In this document: one piece after another, positions 43,475-52,469 of the stretch
Layout of the letters: every line of letters starts with the position of its first letter
How positions within the stretch are numbered: the first letter of the stretch is position 1
NCBI RefSeq assembly: GCF_000429025.1
Contig: NZ_KE386833.1
Coordinates: 386,582-450,581 of the forward strand
Direction of reading: 5' to 3'
Length of the DNA stretch: 64,000 bases
Source: Actinospineispora spinosispora DSM 44797
GTDB taxonomy: Bacteria; Actinomycetota; Actinomycetes; Mycobacteriales; Pseudonocardiaceae
Made by a program: the position numbers and the translations under genes
Notes under the pieces: generated by a model
Database searches by the model: none
The model's input: only the letters and a program-made list of their open reading frames with translations
What the model was told of the DNA's origin: nothing

Positions 43475-44074
43475 TCAGCGCACCAGCTTCAGCAGGGTCT
43501 CGGTCAGCTCGAGGATCGCCCGGTCGCGGTGTTCGTCGTCCAGCTCGCCGCACCATTGCGGCGCCTGGGTCATCGCGGCGTGCAGGCACTGCAGGACCGT
43601 GTCGACGGAGGTCACGGTGAACTCGCCGGACCCGACACCCTGCTCGACCACCGTGCGGAAGATCCTGTCGTGACGTCTGCGCAGTTCCTTGATGCGTGCC
43701 CGCTGTGCGTCCGGCCATTCGTTCGGGACGAGGAACAGGCGTAGCGCGGCGGGATGGTCGCGGACCGCGATGGCGATCTGCCGCTGGACCAGCGCGCGGA
43801 GGCGTTGGGTCGCGGTGCCGGTCTGTTCCTCGGCCAGTGCTTCCAGTCGGCTGCTCCAGTCGTTGCCGAGTGTCTCGATGGCGGCGGTGCCGAGCTCGTC
43901 CTTGCTGGCGAAGTAGTGGTACAGCGAGCCCTTCGTGACGTCCAGCCGTTCGGCGACGTCCTCGAGGCTGACCGAGTCGTAGCCGTGTCTGCCGAACAGC
44001 TCGGCGGCGGTCGCCAGGATCTCCTGGGTTCGCCGATCCCGCCTGCGTTCCCATCGGCTCGGCTGTTCCGTCAT
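43475..44074 (-). CDS. TetR-family transcriptional regulator of the cyclohexanecarboxylate-type operon
   Basis: A 199-aa TetR repressor with the N-terminal HTH (TQEILATAAELFGRHGYDSVSLEDVA and VTKGSLYHYFASKDELG). The C-terminal ligand domain is of the common acyl-CoA/aromatic-sensing length. The start at MTEQPSR is the usual distance before the HTH; a longer start at 44128 would cross the operator. It diverges from badI over a 33-bp dyad that is the obvious binding site. The ligand is likely an acyl-CoA intermediate (inference). Confidence 0.87.
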   Translation of the reverse strand: MTEQPSRWERRRDRRTQEILATAAELFGRHGYDSVSLEDVAERLDVTKGSLYHYFASKDELGTAAIETLGNDWSSRLEALAEEQTGTATQRLRALVQRQIAIAVRDHPAALRLFLVPNEWPDAQRARIKELRRRHDRIFRTVVEQGVGSGEFTVTSVDTVLQCLHAAMTQAPQWCGELDDEHRDRAILELTETLLKLVR

Positions 44075-44094
44075 CGGTCCAGGGTGCCAACTAC

Positions 44095-44127
44095 TGACTC
44101 TAGGGTCAACTCTTGACCATAGAGTCA
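44095..44127. promoter_or_regulatory. TetR operator: 15-bp inverted repeats
   Basis: TGACTCTAGGGTCAA (44095-44109) and TTGACCATAGAGTCA (44113-44127) are inverted repeats with one mismatch and a 3-nt spacer. Each arm is itself partly palindromic (TTGAC...GTCA), as when two TetR dimers bind. It lies between the divergent tetR and badI starts. Confidence 0.8.
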
Positions 44128-44171
44128 AAAGTTGGCATGTTCGACACGACGCGAACGCGAAGGAGCCGACA

Positions 44172-44990
44172 GTGACGACGATTCCGGACAGTGCGGCGGG
44201 CTACGAGGACATCCGCTACGAGATCGACGGCCCGGCCGCGATCATCACGATCAACCGCCCGGAGCGCTACAACGCCTTCCGGGGCAAGACGGTCGAGGAG
44301 ATGGTCAAGGCGTTCCGTTCGGCATGGGCGGACCGGCGGGTCCAGGCGGTGATCCTGACCGGGGCGGGCGAGAAGGCGTTCTGCACCGGCGGCGACGTCA
44401 AGCAGCGAGCTGAGACCGGTGACTACGGCCCGACCGAGAGCGGCATGTTCGAGATCGGCTACCTGCACAAGCTCATCCGGGACATCCCGAAGCCGGTCAT
44501 CGCCGCGGTCAACGGCATCGCGGTGGGTGGCGGGCACGTGTTGCACGTGCTGTGTGACGTGTCGATCGCCAGCGAGACCGCGCGCTTCGGCCAGGCGGGC
44601 CCGCGCGTCGGCTCGTTCGACGCAGGCTTCGGCTCGGCCTACCTGGCCCGGGTGGTCGGGGAGAAGAAGGCACGCGAGATCTGGTTCTGGTGCCGCCAGT
44701 ACAGTGCGGCGGAGGCGGAGCGGATGGGCCTGGTGAACGCGGTCGTGCCGGCCGACCGGCTGCTCGACGAAGCGAAGTCCTGGGCGTTCGAGGTCGCGGA
44801 GAAGAGCCCGACCGCGCTGCGGTTCCTGAAGCAGTCCTTCAACGCCGACACCGACCACCAGGCGGGCCTGAGCAACCTGGCGATGTCCGCGCTCGATCTG
44901 TTCACCGCATCCCCGGAAGGGCTGGAGGGGGCAGCCGCGTTCGCCGAGAAGCGCAAGCCGGACTTCGCCCAGCACGTGAACTGGCACTGA
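44172..44990 (+). CDS. badI: 2-ketocyclohexanecarboxyl-CoA hydrolase-like crotonase (BadI/MenB type)
   Basis: A 272-aa crotonase with the oxyanion motifs GAGEKAFCTGGDVKQRAE and VNGIAVGGGHVLHVLCD. Its GPRVGSFDAGFGSAYLARVVGEKKAREIWF region is shared by BadI and MenB. BadI opens the ring of 2-oxocyclohexanecarboxyl-CoA to give pimeloyl-CoA. No menaquinone genes are near, and the next genes encode an acyl-CoA dehydrogenase and a BadH-like SDR, which supports BadI over MenB. AAGGAG precedes the GTG start. The gene is controlled by the divergent TetR operator. Confidence 0.78.
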   Translation: MTTIPDSAAGYEDIRYEIDGPAAIITINRPERYNAFRGKTVEEMVKAFRSAWADRRVQAVILTGAGEKAFCTGGDVKQRAETGDYGPTESGMFEIGYLHKLIRDIPKPVIAAVNGIAVGGGHVLHVLCDVSIASETARFGQAGPRVGSFDAGFGSAYLARVVGEKKAREIWFWCRQYSAAEAERMGLVNAVVPADRLLDEAKSWAFEVAEKSPTALRFLKQSFNADTDHQAGLSNLAMSALDLFTASPEGLEGAAAFAEKRKPDFAQHVNWH

Positions 44991-44992
44991 CC

Positions 44993-46138
44993 GTGGATTT
45001 CCTGTTCGACTCCGACCAGGAGTCCTATCGCCAGGAACTGCGCCGGTTCGCCACCCGGATCCTCGCTCCGCACTACCAGCTCGACGACAAGGCGGCCCGG
45101 CTGCGGCCGGGGCTCGCCGAGGCGATGGCCGGCATGGGGCTCACCGGCCTGCGGATTCCGGAACGGTTCGGCGGTCAGGACGCGGGGGCGGTCGTCGCCG
45201 GGATCGCGGCCGAGGAGATCGGCAGGGCCGACTTCAACGCGACCTACCTGATCATCAACACCTCGCTGATCAGCGACGTGCTGGTTCGCAACGCGACCGC
45301 TGAGCAGCAGGCCGACTGGCTGCCGCCGATCGCGTCCGGACGGGCGCTGCCGTGTCTGTGCGTCACCGAACCCGGCCACGGCAGTGATGCGGCGAACCTG
45401 CAGCTGAAAGCCGAGCCCGACGGCGCCGGATGGCGCCTGATCGGCGAGAAGACCTCGATCACCCTGGGGATGAACGCCGACACCGCGCTCGTGCTCGCCA
45501 GGACGGGAGGGCCAGGCGCGCGTGGGGTCAGCGCCTTCTACGTCGACCTCGACGACCGGTACGTCCAGCGGTCGGCGTTCGACGACCTCGGCGGCAGATC
45601 CATCGGCCGGGCCGCCTTGCACTTCGACGGACTGCCGGTCGCGCCCGACCGGCTGATCGGCGAGCAGGGAGCCGGGTTCGTCTCCGTCATGCAGGGCTTC
45701 GACTACTCGCGGGCGGTGATCGGGCTCGGCTGCCTCGGCGCCGCCCAAATCTCGCTCGAGGAGGCGGTGGGGTGGGCCCGCGATCGAGAGGCGTTCGGCC
45801 AGCCGATCGGCCGGTTCCAGGGCGTCGCGTTCCCGCTGGCCGAGTACGCCACCCAGCTGCGAGGTGCCCGCCACGTGTGTTTCGAGGCGTTGTGGCGCAA
45901 GGACAACGGACTCGACCACAGCGCGGAAGCGGCGATGGCGAAGCTTTGGGCCCCGAAGCTCGCGGTCGACGTCATCCACCAGTGCCTGCTGACCTTCGGC
46001 CACCTGGCCTACTCGACCGACAGCCCGTTGGGCCAGCGGATGCGTGACGTCATCGGGCTGGAGATCGGCGACGGAACCGCGCAGGTGTCCAAGCTGATCA
46101 TCTCCCGGCACCTGCTCGGCCGCGACTACGCGCCCTGA
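44993..46138 (+). CDS. aliB: Acyl-CoA dehydrogenase, cyclohexanecarboxyl-CoA dehydrogenase-like
   Basis: A 381-aa FAD-dependent acyl-CoA dehydrogenase: an N-terminal helical domain, the LCVTEPGHGSDAANLQLKAE flavin-contact strand, a middle beta domain, and a C-terminal helical bundle with RDREAFGQPIGRFQGVAF. It would introduce the ring double bond of cyclohexanecarboxyl-CoA if the AliB assignment is right; this is inferred from its position between badI and badH homologs. The GTG start lies 2 nt after the badI stop. Confidence 0.7.
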   Translation: MDFLFDSDQESYRQELRRFATRILAPHYQLDDKAARLRPGLAEAMAGMGLTGLRIPERFGGQDAGAVVAGIAAEEIGRADFNATYLIINTSLISDVLVRNATAEQQADWLPPIASGRALPCLCVTEPGHGSDAANLQLKAEPDGAGWRLIGEKTSITLGMNADTALVLARTGGPGARGVSAFYVDLDDRYVQRSAFDDLGGRSIGRAALHFDGLPVAPDRLIGEQGAGFVSVMQGFDYSRAVIGLGCLGAAQISLEEAVGWARDREAFGQPIGRFQGVAFPLAEYATQLRGARHVCFEALWRKDNGLDHSAEAAMAKLWAPKLAVDVIHQCLLTFGHLAYSTDSPLGQRMRDVIGLEIGDGTAQVSKLIISRHLLGRDYAP

Positions 46139-46169
46139 CCTGGAATCGAATCACACCGGAGGCACGGAC

Positions 46170-46916
46170 ATGACAAGACTGCGGGACAAGATCGCCATCG
46201 TCACCGGGGCCGGTCGCGGCATCGGCAGAGGCATCGCGGAGAAGATGGCCGCCGAAGGCGCTACGGTGGTGGTCACCGACATCGACGAGACCACGGCCTC
46301 GGAGACCGCGGCGGCACTCGGTGGGGAGGCCATCGGAATCCGGACCGACGTCACCGCGCGTGACTCGGTGAACGCCATGGTCGAGCAGGTCACCGAGCGC
46401 TACGGCCGGATGGACGTGCTGGTCAACAACGCGGGCTGGGACAAGGTCGGCCCGTTCGTCGACTCGGACCCGGCGGACTGGGACCGGGTCATCCAGATCA
46501 ACCTGTACGGCGTCCTCAACACCAGCTACGCGGTACTCCCGATCATGGGGGAGCAGGGGCACGGCTCGGTCGTCAACATCGCCTCGGACGCCGGCCGCGT
46601 CGGCTCGTCGGGTGAAGCGGTCTACTCGGCGGCCAAGGGCGGCATCATCGCGTTCACCAAGACCATGGCGAGGGAGATGTCGCGCCGTCAGGTGAACGTC
46701 AACTGCGTGTGCCCCGGCCCCGCCGACACCGCGCTGTTCAACTCGATCGGCGGCGACAACCCGAAGCTGCGTGAGGCGCTCATCAAGGCGATCCCGTTCC
46801 GGAGGCTCGCCCAGCCGTCCGACCTGGCCAACGTCGTCGCGTTCTTCGCCTCGGACGAGGCCGGCTACGTGACGGGCCAGACGATCAGCGTGAGCGGTGG
46901 CCTCACGATGGCGTAG
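46170..46916 (+). CDS. badH: 2-hydroxycyclohexanecarboxyl-CoA dehydrogenase-like SDR
   Basis: A 248-aa classical SDR: cofactor motif TGAGRGIG (12-19), NNAGWD (86-91), catalytic S139, Y152 and K156 in SDAGRVGSSGEAVYSAAKGG, and a C-terminal YVTGQTISVSGG. The NNAGWD, SSGEAVY and SVSGGLTM features match BadH of Rhodopseudomonas closely, beyond general SDR similarity. It would oxidise 2-hydroxy- to 2-oxocyclohexanecarboxyl-CoA before BadI cleavage. A hydratase (BadK) and a CoA ligase (AliA) for a full route are not in the window. Confidence 0.8.
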   Translation: MTRLRDKIAIVTGAGRGIGRGIAEKMAAEGATVVVTDIDETTASETAAALGGEAIGIRTDVTARDSVNAMVEQVTERYGRMDVLVNNAGWDKVGPFVDSDPADWDRVIQINLYGVLNTSYAVLPIMGEQGHGSVVNIASDAGRVGSSGEAVYSAAKGGIIAFTKTMAREMSRRQVNVNCVCPGPADTALFNSIGGDNPKLREALIKAIPFRRLAQPSDLANVVAFFASDEAGYVTGQTISVSGGLTMA

Positions 46917-46980
46917 AAGCCGTCAAGGTTACGTTGATCGGCGGGTTTGGAGTGGGGTACCGGTAGGGAAGGCTGTCCGT

Positions 46981-48513
46981 ATGGTTGGTGCAGATGCAAG
47001 CGTCGTTCGGGAGACCGAACGCAAGTACGAGGTCAGTGGGAAGGCACGGTTGCCGGAGCCGGGGAAGCTGCTCGGTTCGGCGACCGGAGGCGCGCACGCA
47101 CGTGAGCTGGTCGCGACCTACTTCGACACCGAGGACCTGCGCCTGCTCACTGCCGGGATCACCCTGCGTCGCCGCACCGGCGGCTCGGACGAGGGGTGGC
47201 ATCTCAAGCTGCCCGCCGGCCCGGACAGCCGTGACGAGCTCCAGCTCCCGCTGGGCCGTTCCCTGGCCGAGAACCTCCCGCCCGCCGAGCTGCTCGGTCT
47301 GGTGCGGGTGCACACGCGTGGCGCGGCGGTGGCCCCGGTCGCCGAGCTCCGTACCCAACGGCGGAGCTGGCAGCTCGCCGAGACCGGCGGTGACGACCTC
47401 GCGGAGCTGGTGGACGACCAGGTCGTCGCTCGCACGATGGGCGCGAAGACGACCACGGTCTCCTGGCGCGAGCTGGAGGTGGAGCTCGCCGAGGCCGGCT
47501 CCACGAGGCTGCTGGACCGGATCGAGAAACGACTGCTGCGCGGTGGCGCCACCCGCTCCGCGTCGAGCTCGAAGCTGGCCAAGGTGCTGAAGGTCGAGCG
47601 CGCCGCGACACCCGCGCCGGTGGGAAAGTCCTCGTCGGCGGGCGAGGTCGTCCTGGCCTACCTGCGTGCCCAGGCAGACCAGCTGAGGACACAGGACCCG
47701 CTGGTGCGGCGGGACGCTCCGGACTCGGTCCACCAGATCCGGGTGGCCGCGCGCCGCATGCGCAGCACCCTGCGCGCGTTCGGGCGGGTCCTCGACCGGG
47801 AGAAGACCAAGCCGCTCGCCGACGAGCTGCGCTGGCTGGGCCGCGCCCTGGCGGATGACCGCGACAGCGAGGTACAGGACGAGCGCTTCTCCGATGCGGT
47901 GTCGCGGCTGCCCGACGACCTGGTGTTCGGCCCGGTCCACGCGACCCTCACGAGGGTCATGCAGCGCCGGCAGGCCGAGGCACGCGAAGCGACGCTCGAG
48001 GCGTTGAACAGCGATCGGTACCTGGCGCTACAGGCTCGGATCGACGAGCTGCTGACGAGCCCGCCGCTGACCCGCAAGGCACGTCGACCGGCGCGAAAGG
48101 TACTGGCCAAGGACGTGGCCAAGTCCTACCGGCGCCTGGAACGCCGGATGAGCGATGCGGCGGACCAGCCCGAGGGCGAACAGCGCGACCACGGCCTCCA
48201 CGAGGCACGGAAGGCCGCCAAACGCGCCCGCTACGCCGTGGAGACGGCCGCGCCCGCGATCGGCAAGCCCGCGCGGCGCACGCGCAAGAACCTGAAGAAG
48301 ATCCAGAGCGTGCTGGGCACCCACCAGGACACGGTGGTCGCGCGGTCCGTGCTGTGGCGCTTCGGCGCACTGGCCGGCCAGGAGGACCAGAACGGTTTCA
48401 CCTACGGCGTCATGCACGCCAACGAGCGTGCCGAGGCCGACCGGGCGGAGCGCGCCCTGCCCGAGGTCTGGAAGAAGGCCACGAAGAAGAAGACCACGAA
48501 GTGGCTCACCTGA
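46981..48513 (+). CDS. CYTH and CHAD domain-containing protein
   Basis: A 510-aa protein. The N-terminal CYTH domain (about 10-215) has the ExExK signature (E11, E13, K15 in ETERKYEV), usual for triphosphate-tunnel enzymes. The C-terminal CHAD domain (about 235-505) is helical with conserved histidines in SVHQIRVAARRMRSTLRAF and HGLHEARKAAKRARYAVE. CHAD domains bind polyphosphate, so a role at polyphosphate granules or in triphosphate hydrolysis is likely. The start at MVGADASV has a GGGAAGG site. It stands alone and is followed by a hairpin. Confidence 0.88.
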   Translation: MVGADASVVRETERKYEVSGKARLPEPGKLLGSATGGAHARELVATYFDTEDLRLLTAGITLRRRTGGSDEGWHLKLPAGPDSRDELQLPLGRSLAENLPPAELLGLVRVHTRGAAVAPVAELRTQRRSWQLAETGGDDLAELVDDQVVARTMGAKTTTVSWRELEVELAEAGSTRLLDRIEKRLLRGGATRSASSSKLAKVLKVERAATPAPVGKSSSAGEVVLAYLRAQADQLRTQDPLVRRDAPDSVHQIRVAARRMRSTLRAFGRVLDREKTKPLADELRWLGRALADDRDSEVQDERFSDAVSRLPDDLVFGPVHATLTRVMQRRQAEAREATLEALNSDRYLALQARIDELLTSPPLTRKARRPARKVLAKDVAKSYRRLERRMSDAADQPEGEQRDHGLHEARKAAKRARYAVETAAPAIGKPARRTRKNLKKIQSVLGTHQDTVVARSVLWRFGALAGQEDQNGFTYGVMHANERAEADRAERALPEVWKKATKKKTTKWLT

Positions 48514-48540
48514 CCTGACGAGCCGTGACCGCTCGGTTGG

Positions 48541-48584
48541 TCGTGAGTGTTGAGTATGGCTATGGCCACACTCAACACTCACGA
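48541..48584. terminator. CGTGAGTG-ended hairpin between convergent genes
   Basis: Arms 48541-48560 and 48565-48584 pair over 20 bp with one mismatch and a 4-nt loop. The outer TCGTGAGTGTTG/CAACACTCACGA is shared with the palindrome at 24239. It separates the CYTH/CHAD gene from the convergent aromatic-acid transporter. Confidence 0.8.
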
Positions 48585-48600
48585 CACGGGCATGAGCTGA

Positions 48601-49932
48601 TCAGGTCGAGTACCGGCGCCCGAGCACCAGAACCACCAGCCCGGCCACCAGCATCGGGACGGCCATCGCGTAGAACACCGAGCGAGGGTCCCACCCGGCG
48701 CTCAACGCGGCCCCGACGACGAGTGGGCCGGCGATTCCACCGAGCCGGCCGATGCCGAGTGCCCAGCCGACGCCGCTGGACCGCATCGCGGCCGGATAGA
48801 ACACCGCGGCGAGCGCGATGACGCTCTTCTGACCGCCGCTGACACAGCATCCCGACAGGAAGGTCGCGGTCAGCAACAGCCACACCGGGCTGCCCAGCGC
48901 GAGCCCGGTGAGCGCGACGAACACGCAGCCGGCGAGATAGACGCAGGCGACCGTCCCGTACGCGCCGAGCCGGTCCATCGACGGCCCGGTCAGGAAGGCC
49001 GCGACGATGCCGCCGACGGTCGTCAGCGTGGTGGCGCTGACCACCGTGCTCATCGGGTAGTGCAGGTCGGTGAGGATGCTCGGCAGCCAGCTCTGCAACG
49101 CGTAGAACTCGCCAAGGTTGATCACGAAGACGAGCCAGAGCAGCACCGTGCCCCACACCCAGTGCCGGGTGAACAGGCTGCTCAGCGCGGCCCGCCCGGC
49201 GGTTGTCCGGTCCTCCACCGCGACGGCCGACGGCGTCCAGGTGTCATCCAGCGTGGGGTCCACCCGGCGTAGAACCGCCAGCACGCGGCTCGGGTCGTAC
49301 CGGCGGCGGATCATGAACGTCGGGGACTCCGGCAGGTAGCGGATGAGCGCGGGCACCAGGACGAGCGGTACGAGCGCGCCGACCCAGAACAGCGAGCGCC
49401 ACCCGTGGTGCGGCAGCAGCCAGCCCACCGCGAGCCCGGCCGCGACGAAACCGAGGGAGAAGCCGCAGTAGATCACCAGCACGAACGTGGCGCGCAGCCG
49501 GGCGGGGCTGAACTCGCCGGTCAGCGCGATCGCGCTGGGTGCGGCCGCGCCGAGACCGACGCCGGTCAGGAAACGCAGTGCGACCAGCTCGGTGACGTTG
49601 CCCGACCACACCGCGAGCAGCGTGAACACCGCGAACGACGCGGTCGCCACGACGAGCACGCGCTTGTGGCCGAACCGGTCGGACAACGGTGACAGCACGA
49701 GATAGCCGACCATCAGCCCGAGCAGCGCCGAGGAGAAGATCGGGCCGAGGACGGCCTGGGACAGTCCCCATTCCTTCGCGATGTGCGGTGCCAGGTAGCT
49801 GATGGCCTGGGTGTCGAACCCGTCGATGAACATCACCAACGCGCATAGCGTGATGACGCCGTACTGGAAGCGGCTCACCGGCCGCTGGTCGATCAGTTCG
49901 GGTAGTGGGGTGGAGCCGGTGTCGAGGGACAT
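48601..49932 (-). CDS. MFS transporter, aromatic acid:H+ symporter (AAHS) family, probable terephthalate-type importer
   Basis: A 443-aa MFS protein with 12 predicted helices and AAHS features: FIDGFDTQAISYLAPHIAKEWG in TM1, LSPLSDRFGHKRVLV after TM2, and the RFLTGVGLGAAAPSAIAL TM4 motif seen in PcaK, BenK and MhpT. It ends the tph-like operon, 31 bp after the reductase gene. In Rhodococcus the terephthalate locus also carries an MFS uptake gene (tpaK), so it probably imports the aromatic acid used by the upstream dioxygenase. Confidence 0.83.
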   Translation of the reverse strand: MSLDTGSTPLPELIDQRPVSRFQYGVITLCALVMFIDGFDTQAISYLAPHIAKEWGLSQAVLGPIFSSALLGLMVGYLVLSPLSDRFGHKRVLVVATASFAVFTLLAVWSGNVTELVALRFLTGVGLGAAAPSAIALTGEFSPARLRATFVLVIYCGFSLGFVAAGLAVGWLLPHHGWRSLFWVGALVPLVLVPALIRYLPESPTFMIRRRYDPSRVLAVLRRVDPTLDDTWTPSAVAVEDRTTAGRAALSSLFTRHWVWGTVLLWLVFVINLGEFYALQSWLPSILTDLHYPMSTVVSATTLTTVGGIVAAFLTGPSMDRLGAYGTVACVYLAGCVFVALTGLALGSPVWLLLTATFLSGCCVSGGQKSVIALAAVFYPAAMRSSGVGWALGIGRLGGIAGPLVVGAALSAGWDPRSVFYAMAVPMLVAGLVVLVLGRRYST

Positions 49933-49963
49933 CGTTGGCCTCGTTTCGATGTTCGGGACGGCC

Positions 49964-50986
49964 TCACTGGTGGGCGGCGGGTTCGAGCTGGTCGCCGAGG
50001 CCGGAGGGGACGAATGCGTCGCAGTGGAAACGCTCGGGGGGCAGCCCGGCCGCGAGGAGGTCGCTGCGCGCGGCGTCGGTCATCGCGGGGTTGCCGCAGG
50101 CGAACACCTCGCGGTCGGACAGCTCGGGGTGATCGTCGACCACCGCCCGATGCACCGGGCCGGTCCGGCCGGACCACCTGGCGTCCGGCTCGGACAGCAC
50201 CGGGGTGAACCGGAACCACGGGTATCGGCTCGCCCACCTCGACGGTAGGTCGGCCAGGTACAGGTCCGACGAGGTGCGAGCACCCCAGTACAGGTGCACC
50301 GGCCGGCCGTCGCGCCGCTGGATCAGGTCCTCGATGATCGACTTCGCGGGCGCGAACCCGGTACCGGTGACCAGCAGCACGATCGGCCGGGACGACACCG
50401 CGTCCACGGTGAACCCGCCGAACGGCAGCTCGACGGTCAGCTCGTCACCCCGGCGCAGTCCACTCACCACCTGCTCGGAGAAGCGCCCGCCGGGAACCCC
50501 GCGCACGTGCAGCAGCACCCCGTCGTTGCGGTGCGGGGGGTTGGCCATCGAGTAGTTGCGGGTGTCCCCGTCCGGAAGCCGCACGGTCAGGTACTGCCCC
50601 GCCCGGAACCTGACCCGTTTGCCGATCGGGTAGCGCAACACCAGCACCGCGACGTCCGGCGCCGGACGGGTGATCTTGTGAACGGTCGCGGTCATGGTGC
50701 GCCTGCTCGGCGGTTCACCACGGGTGACGCTGGCCGGCGCGATCTCCAGTGACGAGCACGCCGTCGCTCGGCACAACAGGAGATCCTCCGATGGCGCCTC
50801 GACCAGCCCCCGGCCGCTCTGCCGAGCGGTGCCGTCGACCAGGCCCGCCGCGCACGTCGTGCAGACACCCTTGCGGCACGAGTAGGGCAACAGGTAGCCC
50901 GCTCGTTCGGCCGCGTCCAGCACGGTCTCGTCAGGTCCGCAGTCGAATGCGATGTCGGTGCCCGCGACGCGGACGCTCGCCGTCAT
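49964..50986 (-). CDS. tphA1: Terephthalate dioxygenase reductase component (2Fe-2S / FAD / NAD)
   Basis: A 340-aa electron-transfer protein. The N-terminal plant-type 2Fe-2S domain has ligands C37, C42, C45 and C72 (CRKGVCTTC, LLCRA). A ferredoxin-NADP reductase module follows, with FAD motif RNYSMAN and NAD-site GTGFAPAKSIIED. This is the class IB oxygenase-reductase layout of TphA1 and BenC. It passes electrons from NAD(P)H to the Rieske oxygenase encoded upstream. The ATG overlaps the tphB stop by 4 nt. Confidence 0.86.
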   Translation of the reverse strand: MTASVRVAGTDIAFDCGPDETVLDAAERAGYLLPYSCRKGVCTTCAAGLVDGTARQSGRGLVEAPSEDLLLCRATACSSLEIAPASVTRGEPPSRRTMTATVHKITRPAPDVAVLVLRYPIGKRVRFRAGQYLTVRLPDGDTRNYSMANPPHRNDGVLLHVRGVPGGRFSEQVVSGLRRGDELTVELPFGGFTVDAVSSRPIVLLVTGTGFAPAKSIIEDLIQRRDGRPVHLYWGARTSSDLYLADLPSRWASRYPWFRFTPVLSEPDARWSGRTGPVHRAVVDDHPELSDREVFACGNPAMTDAARSDLLAAGLPPERFHCDAFVPSGLGDQLEPAAHQ

Positions 50987-51984
50987 GACAGCACCTGCTC
51001 GGCGCGTTCCGACGGGGCACGCACGAGGCGGATGGCCCCGAGAACCGCATTGGGGTCGGCGCGGTCCCGGCCCGCGATGTCGAACGCGGCACCGTGACCG
51101 ACGCTGCTGAAGACCAGCCCGGCGCCGAGCGCCACCGCGGCCGACATCCGGCCGGCGAGCATCTTGACCGGGATGTGCCCCTGGTCGTGGTACATCGCGA
51201 GGTGCGCGTCACAGCCTTCGCGGCGGCCCGGAGCGAACAGCAGGTCGGCGCCGAACGGGCCCACCGCGTCGATGCCCGCTGCGCGCAGCGTCGCGACGGC
51301 CGGCCGGGTGACACGTTCGTCGTCGTCGCCGAACAACCCGTTCTCCCCGGCATGCGGGTTGATCCCGCAGACCCCGATCCTCGGTGACCGGATCCCGCGC
51401 TGGGTCAGGAACGTGGCGACGGCCTGGCCCGCCGCGACGACGAGCTCCGGGGAGAGCCTGCCCAGTGCGCCGGCCAGGCTCTCGTGCAGGGTCACGTGCA
51501 CGACGCGTAACCCTCCACCGACCAGCATCAGGAACACCTGATCCCTCGGGACCCCCGCGAGGTCGGCGAGCAGGCCGGGATAGCCGTCGAAGGCGATGCC
51601 CGAGGAGTTGACCGCGGTCTGCGAATGCGGACAGGCGACGATGGCGTTGCCGATGCCGGCGCGGACGGCGTCGACCGCGGCACGCAGGTAGGCGACCGTC
51701 GCCGCGCCCGCCTCGGCGCTGACGGTGCCGGGGGAGAAGCTTTCCTCGGGCAGCGCATCGACCGGCACGAGGTCGAGCACCCCTGGTGTCGCCTCGACGG
51801 GCGCGGACACCGGACGGATGTCGAGACCGTGCTCGTGAGCAAGCCCCTGTACGACATGCCGGTCCGCGACGAGGACCGGTGCCGCGACACCGTAGCGATC
51901 GGTGTCCAGCGCGGCGGCGGCCTTGACCGCGATCTCGGGCCCGACGCCGTTCGGGTCGCCGACGGACAACAGGACCCGGTTCAC
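50983..51984 (-). CDS. tphB: PdxA-family dehydrogenase, TphB-like (dihydroxycyclohexadiene dicarboxylate dehydrogenase)
   Basis: A 333-aa member of the PdxA family with metal-ligand histidines in VHVTLHESL, INPHAGENGLFGDDD and MYHDQGHIPVK. The C-terminal SSVGHGAAFDIAG motif is also characteristic. In terephthalate operons this family member (TphB) oxidises 1,2-dihydroxy-3,5-cyclohexadiene-1,4-dicarboxylate to protocatechuate. Its place between oxygenase and reductase genes is the Comamonas tph order. A vitamin B6 role is unlikely given the context. The GTG start overlaps the tphA3 stop. Confidence 0.84.
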   Translation of the reverse strand: MNRVLLSVGDPNGVGPEIAVKAAAALDTDRYGVAAPVLVADRHVVQGLAHEHGLDIRPVSAPVEATPGVLDLVPVDALPEESFSPGTVSAEAGAATVAYLRAAVDAVRAGIGNAIVACPHSQTAVNSSGIAFDGYPGLLADLAGVPRDQVFLMLVGGGLRVVHVTLHESLAGALGRLSPELVVAAGQAVATFLTQRGIRSPRIGVCGINPHAGENGLFGDDDERVTRPAVATLRAAGIDAVGPFGADLLFAPGRREGCDAHLAMYHDQGHIPVKMLAGRMSAAVALGAGLVFSSVGHGAAFDIAGRDRADPNAVLGAIRLVRAPSERAEQVLS

Positions 51985-52469
51985 AGCGGGAGCGCCAGGA
52001 GCGTGTCGATCCGGTTGCTGTCGCACACGACCGTCCGCTCGACCAGCTTGGGCGTGGCTTCGGACAGCGTCCACCGGTCCAGGTAGCGGCCGGAGGCGAA
52101 CAGGTCGGTACGACCGTCCCGCATGACCCGCACGACCATGAAGGACGTCTCGGTACGTGGCTCGTCGCCCGGGTCGTCCGGCGCCGCCGGACACAGCAGC
52201 GGCTGGCCGAGGATGTGCCGGTAGGTGTGCCGCTCGTAGATGTTCGCCTCGCGCAGCGCGGACACCCGGTCGGTCAACATGCCCTTGGTGTCGGCCCAGA
52301 TCAGCCCGGCGGGCAGGCCCGCGCGGTGGTTGTCGGCCGTGGTGATCGAGTAGAAGCACGACGTGTCGGAGAAGAAGTCCGGCCAGGTCTCCAGCTGATC
52401 GGTGTCGATGCAGCGTGCGTACTCGGCCTGCGCCTGGCTGATCAGCCAGGCCTGGTCCCGGTCGATCAT
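51981..52469 (-). CDS. tphA3: Terephthalate dioxygenase small (beta) subunit
   Basis: A 162-aa NTF2-fold ring-hydroxylating-dioxygenase beta subunit. It starts with [27 protein letters not shown] and carries [13 protein letters not shown] and [23 protein letters not shown], normal for the family. It forms the hexameric oxygenase with the large subunit. ATGA overlap with tphA2 and GTGA overlap with tphB show tight coupling. Confidence 0.86.
   Translation of the reverse strand: MIDRDQAWLISQAQAEYARCIDTDQLETWPDFFSDTSCFYSITTADNHRAGLPAGLIWADTKGMLTDRVSALREANIYERHTYRHILGQPLLCPAAPDDPGDEPRTETSFMVVRVMRDGRTDLFASGRYLDRWTLSEATPKLVERTVVCDSNRIDTLLALPL

Noticed and set aside
44172-44990. MenB (1,4-dihydroxy-2-naphthoyl-CoA synthase)
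   Set aside because: BadI and MenB are close relatives. The adjoining acyl-CoA dehydrogenase and BadH-like SDR, and the absence of men genes, favour BadI.
50983-51984. 4-hydroxythreonine-4-phosphate dehydrogenase (pdxA, vitamin B6 synthesis)
   Set aside because: It is locked between dioxygenase and reductase genes by 4-nt overlaps and resembles TphB, so a catabolic role is favoured.
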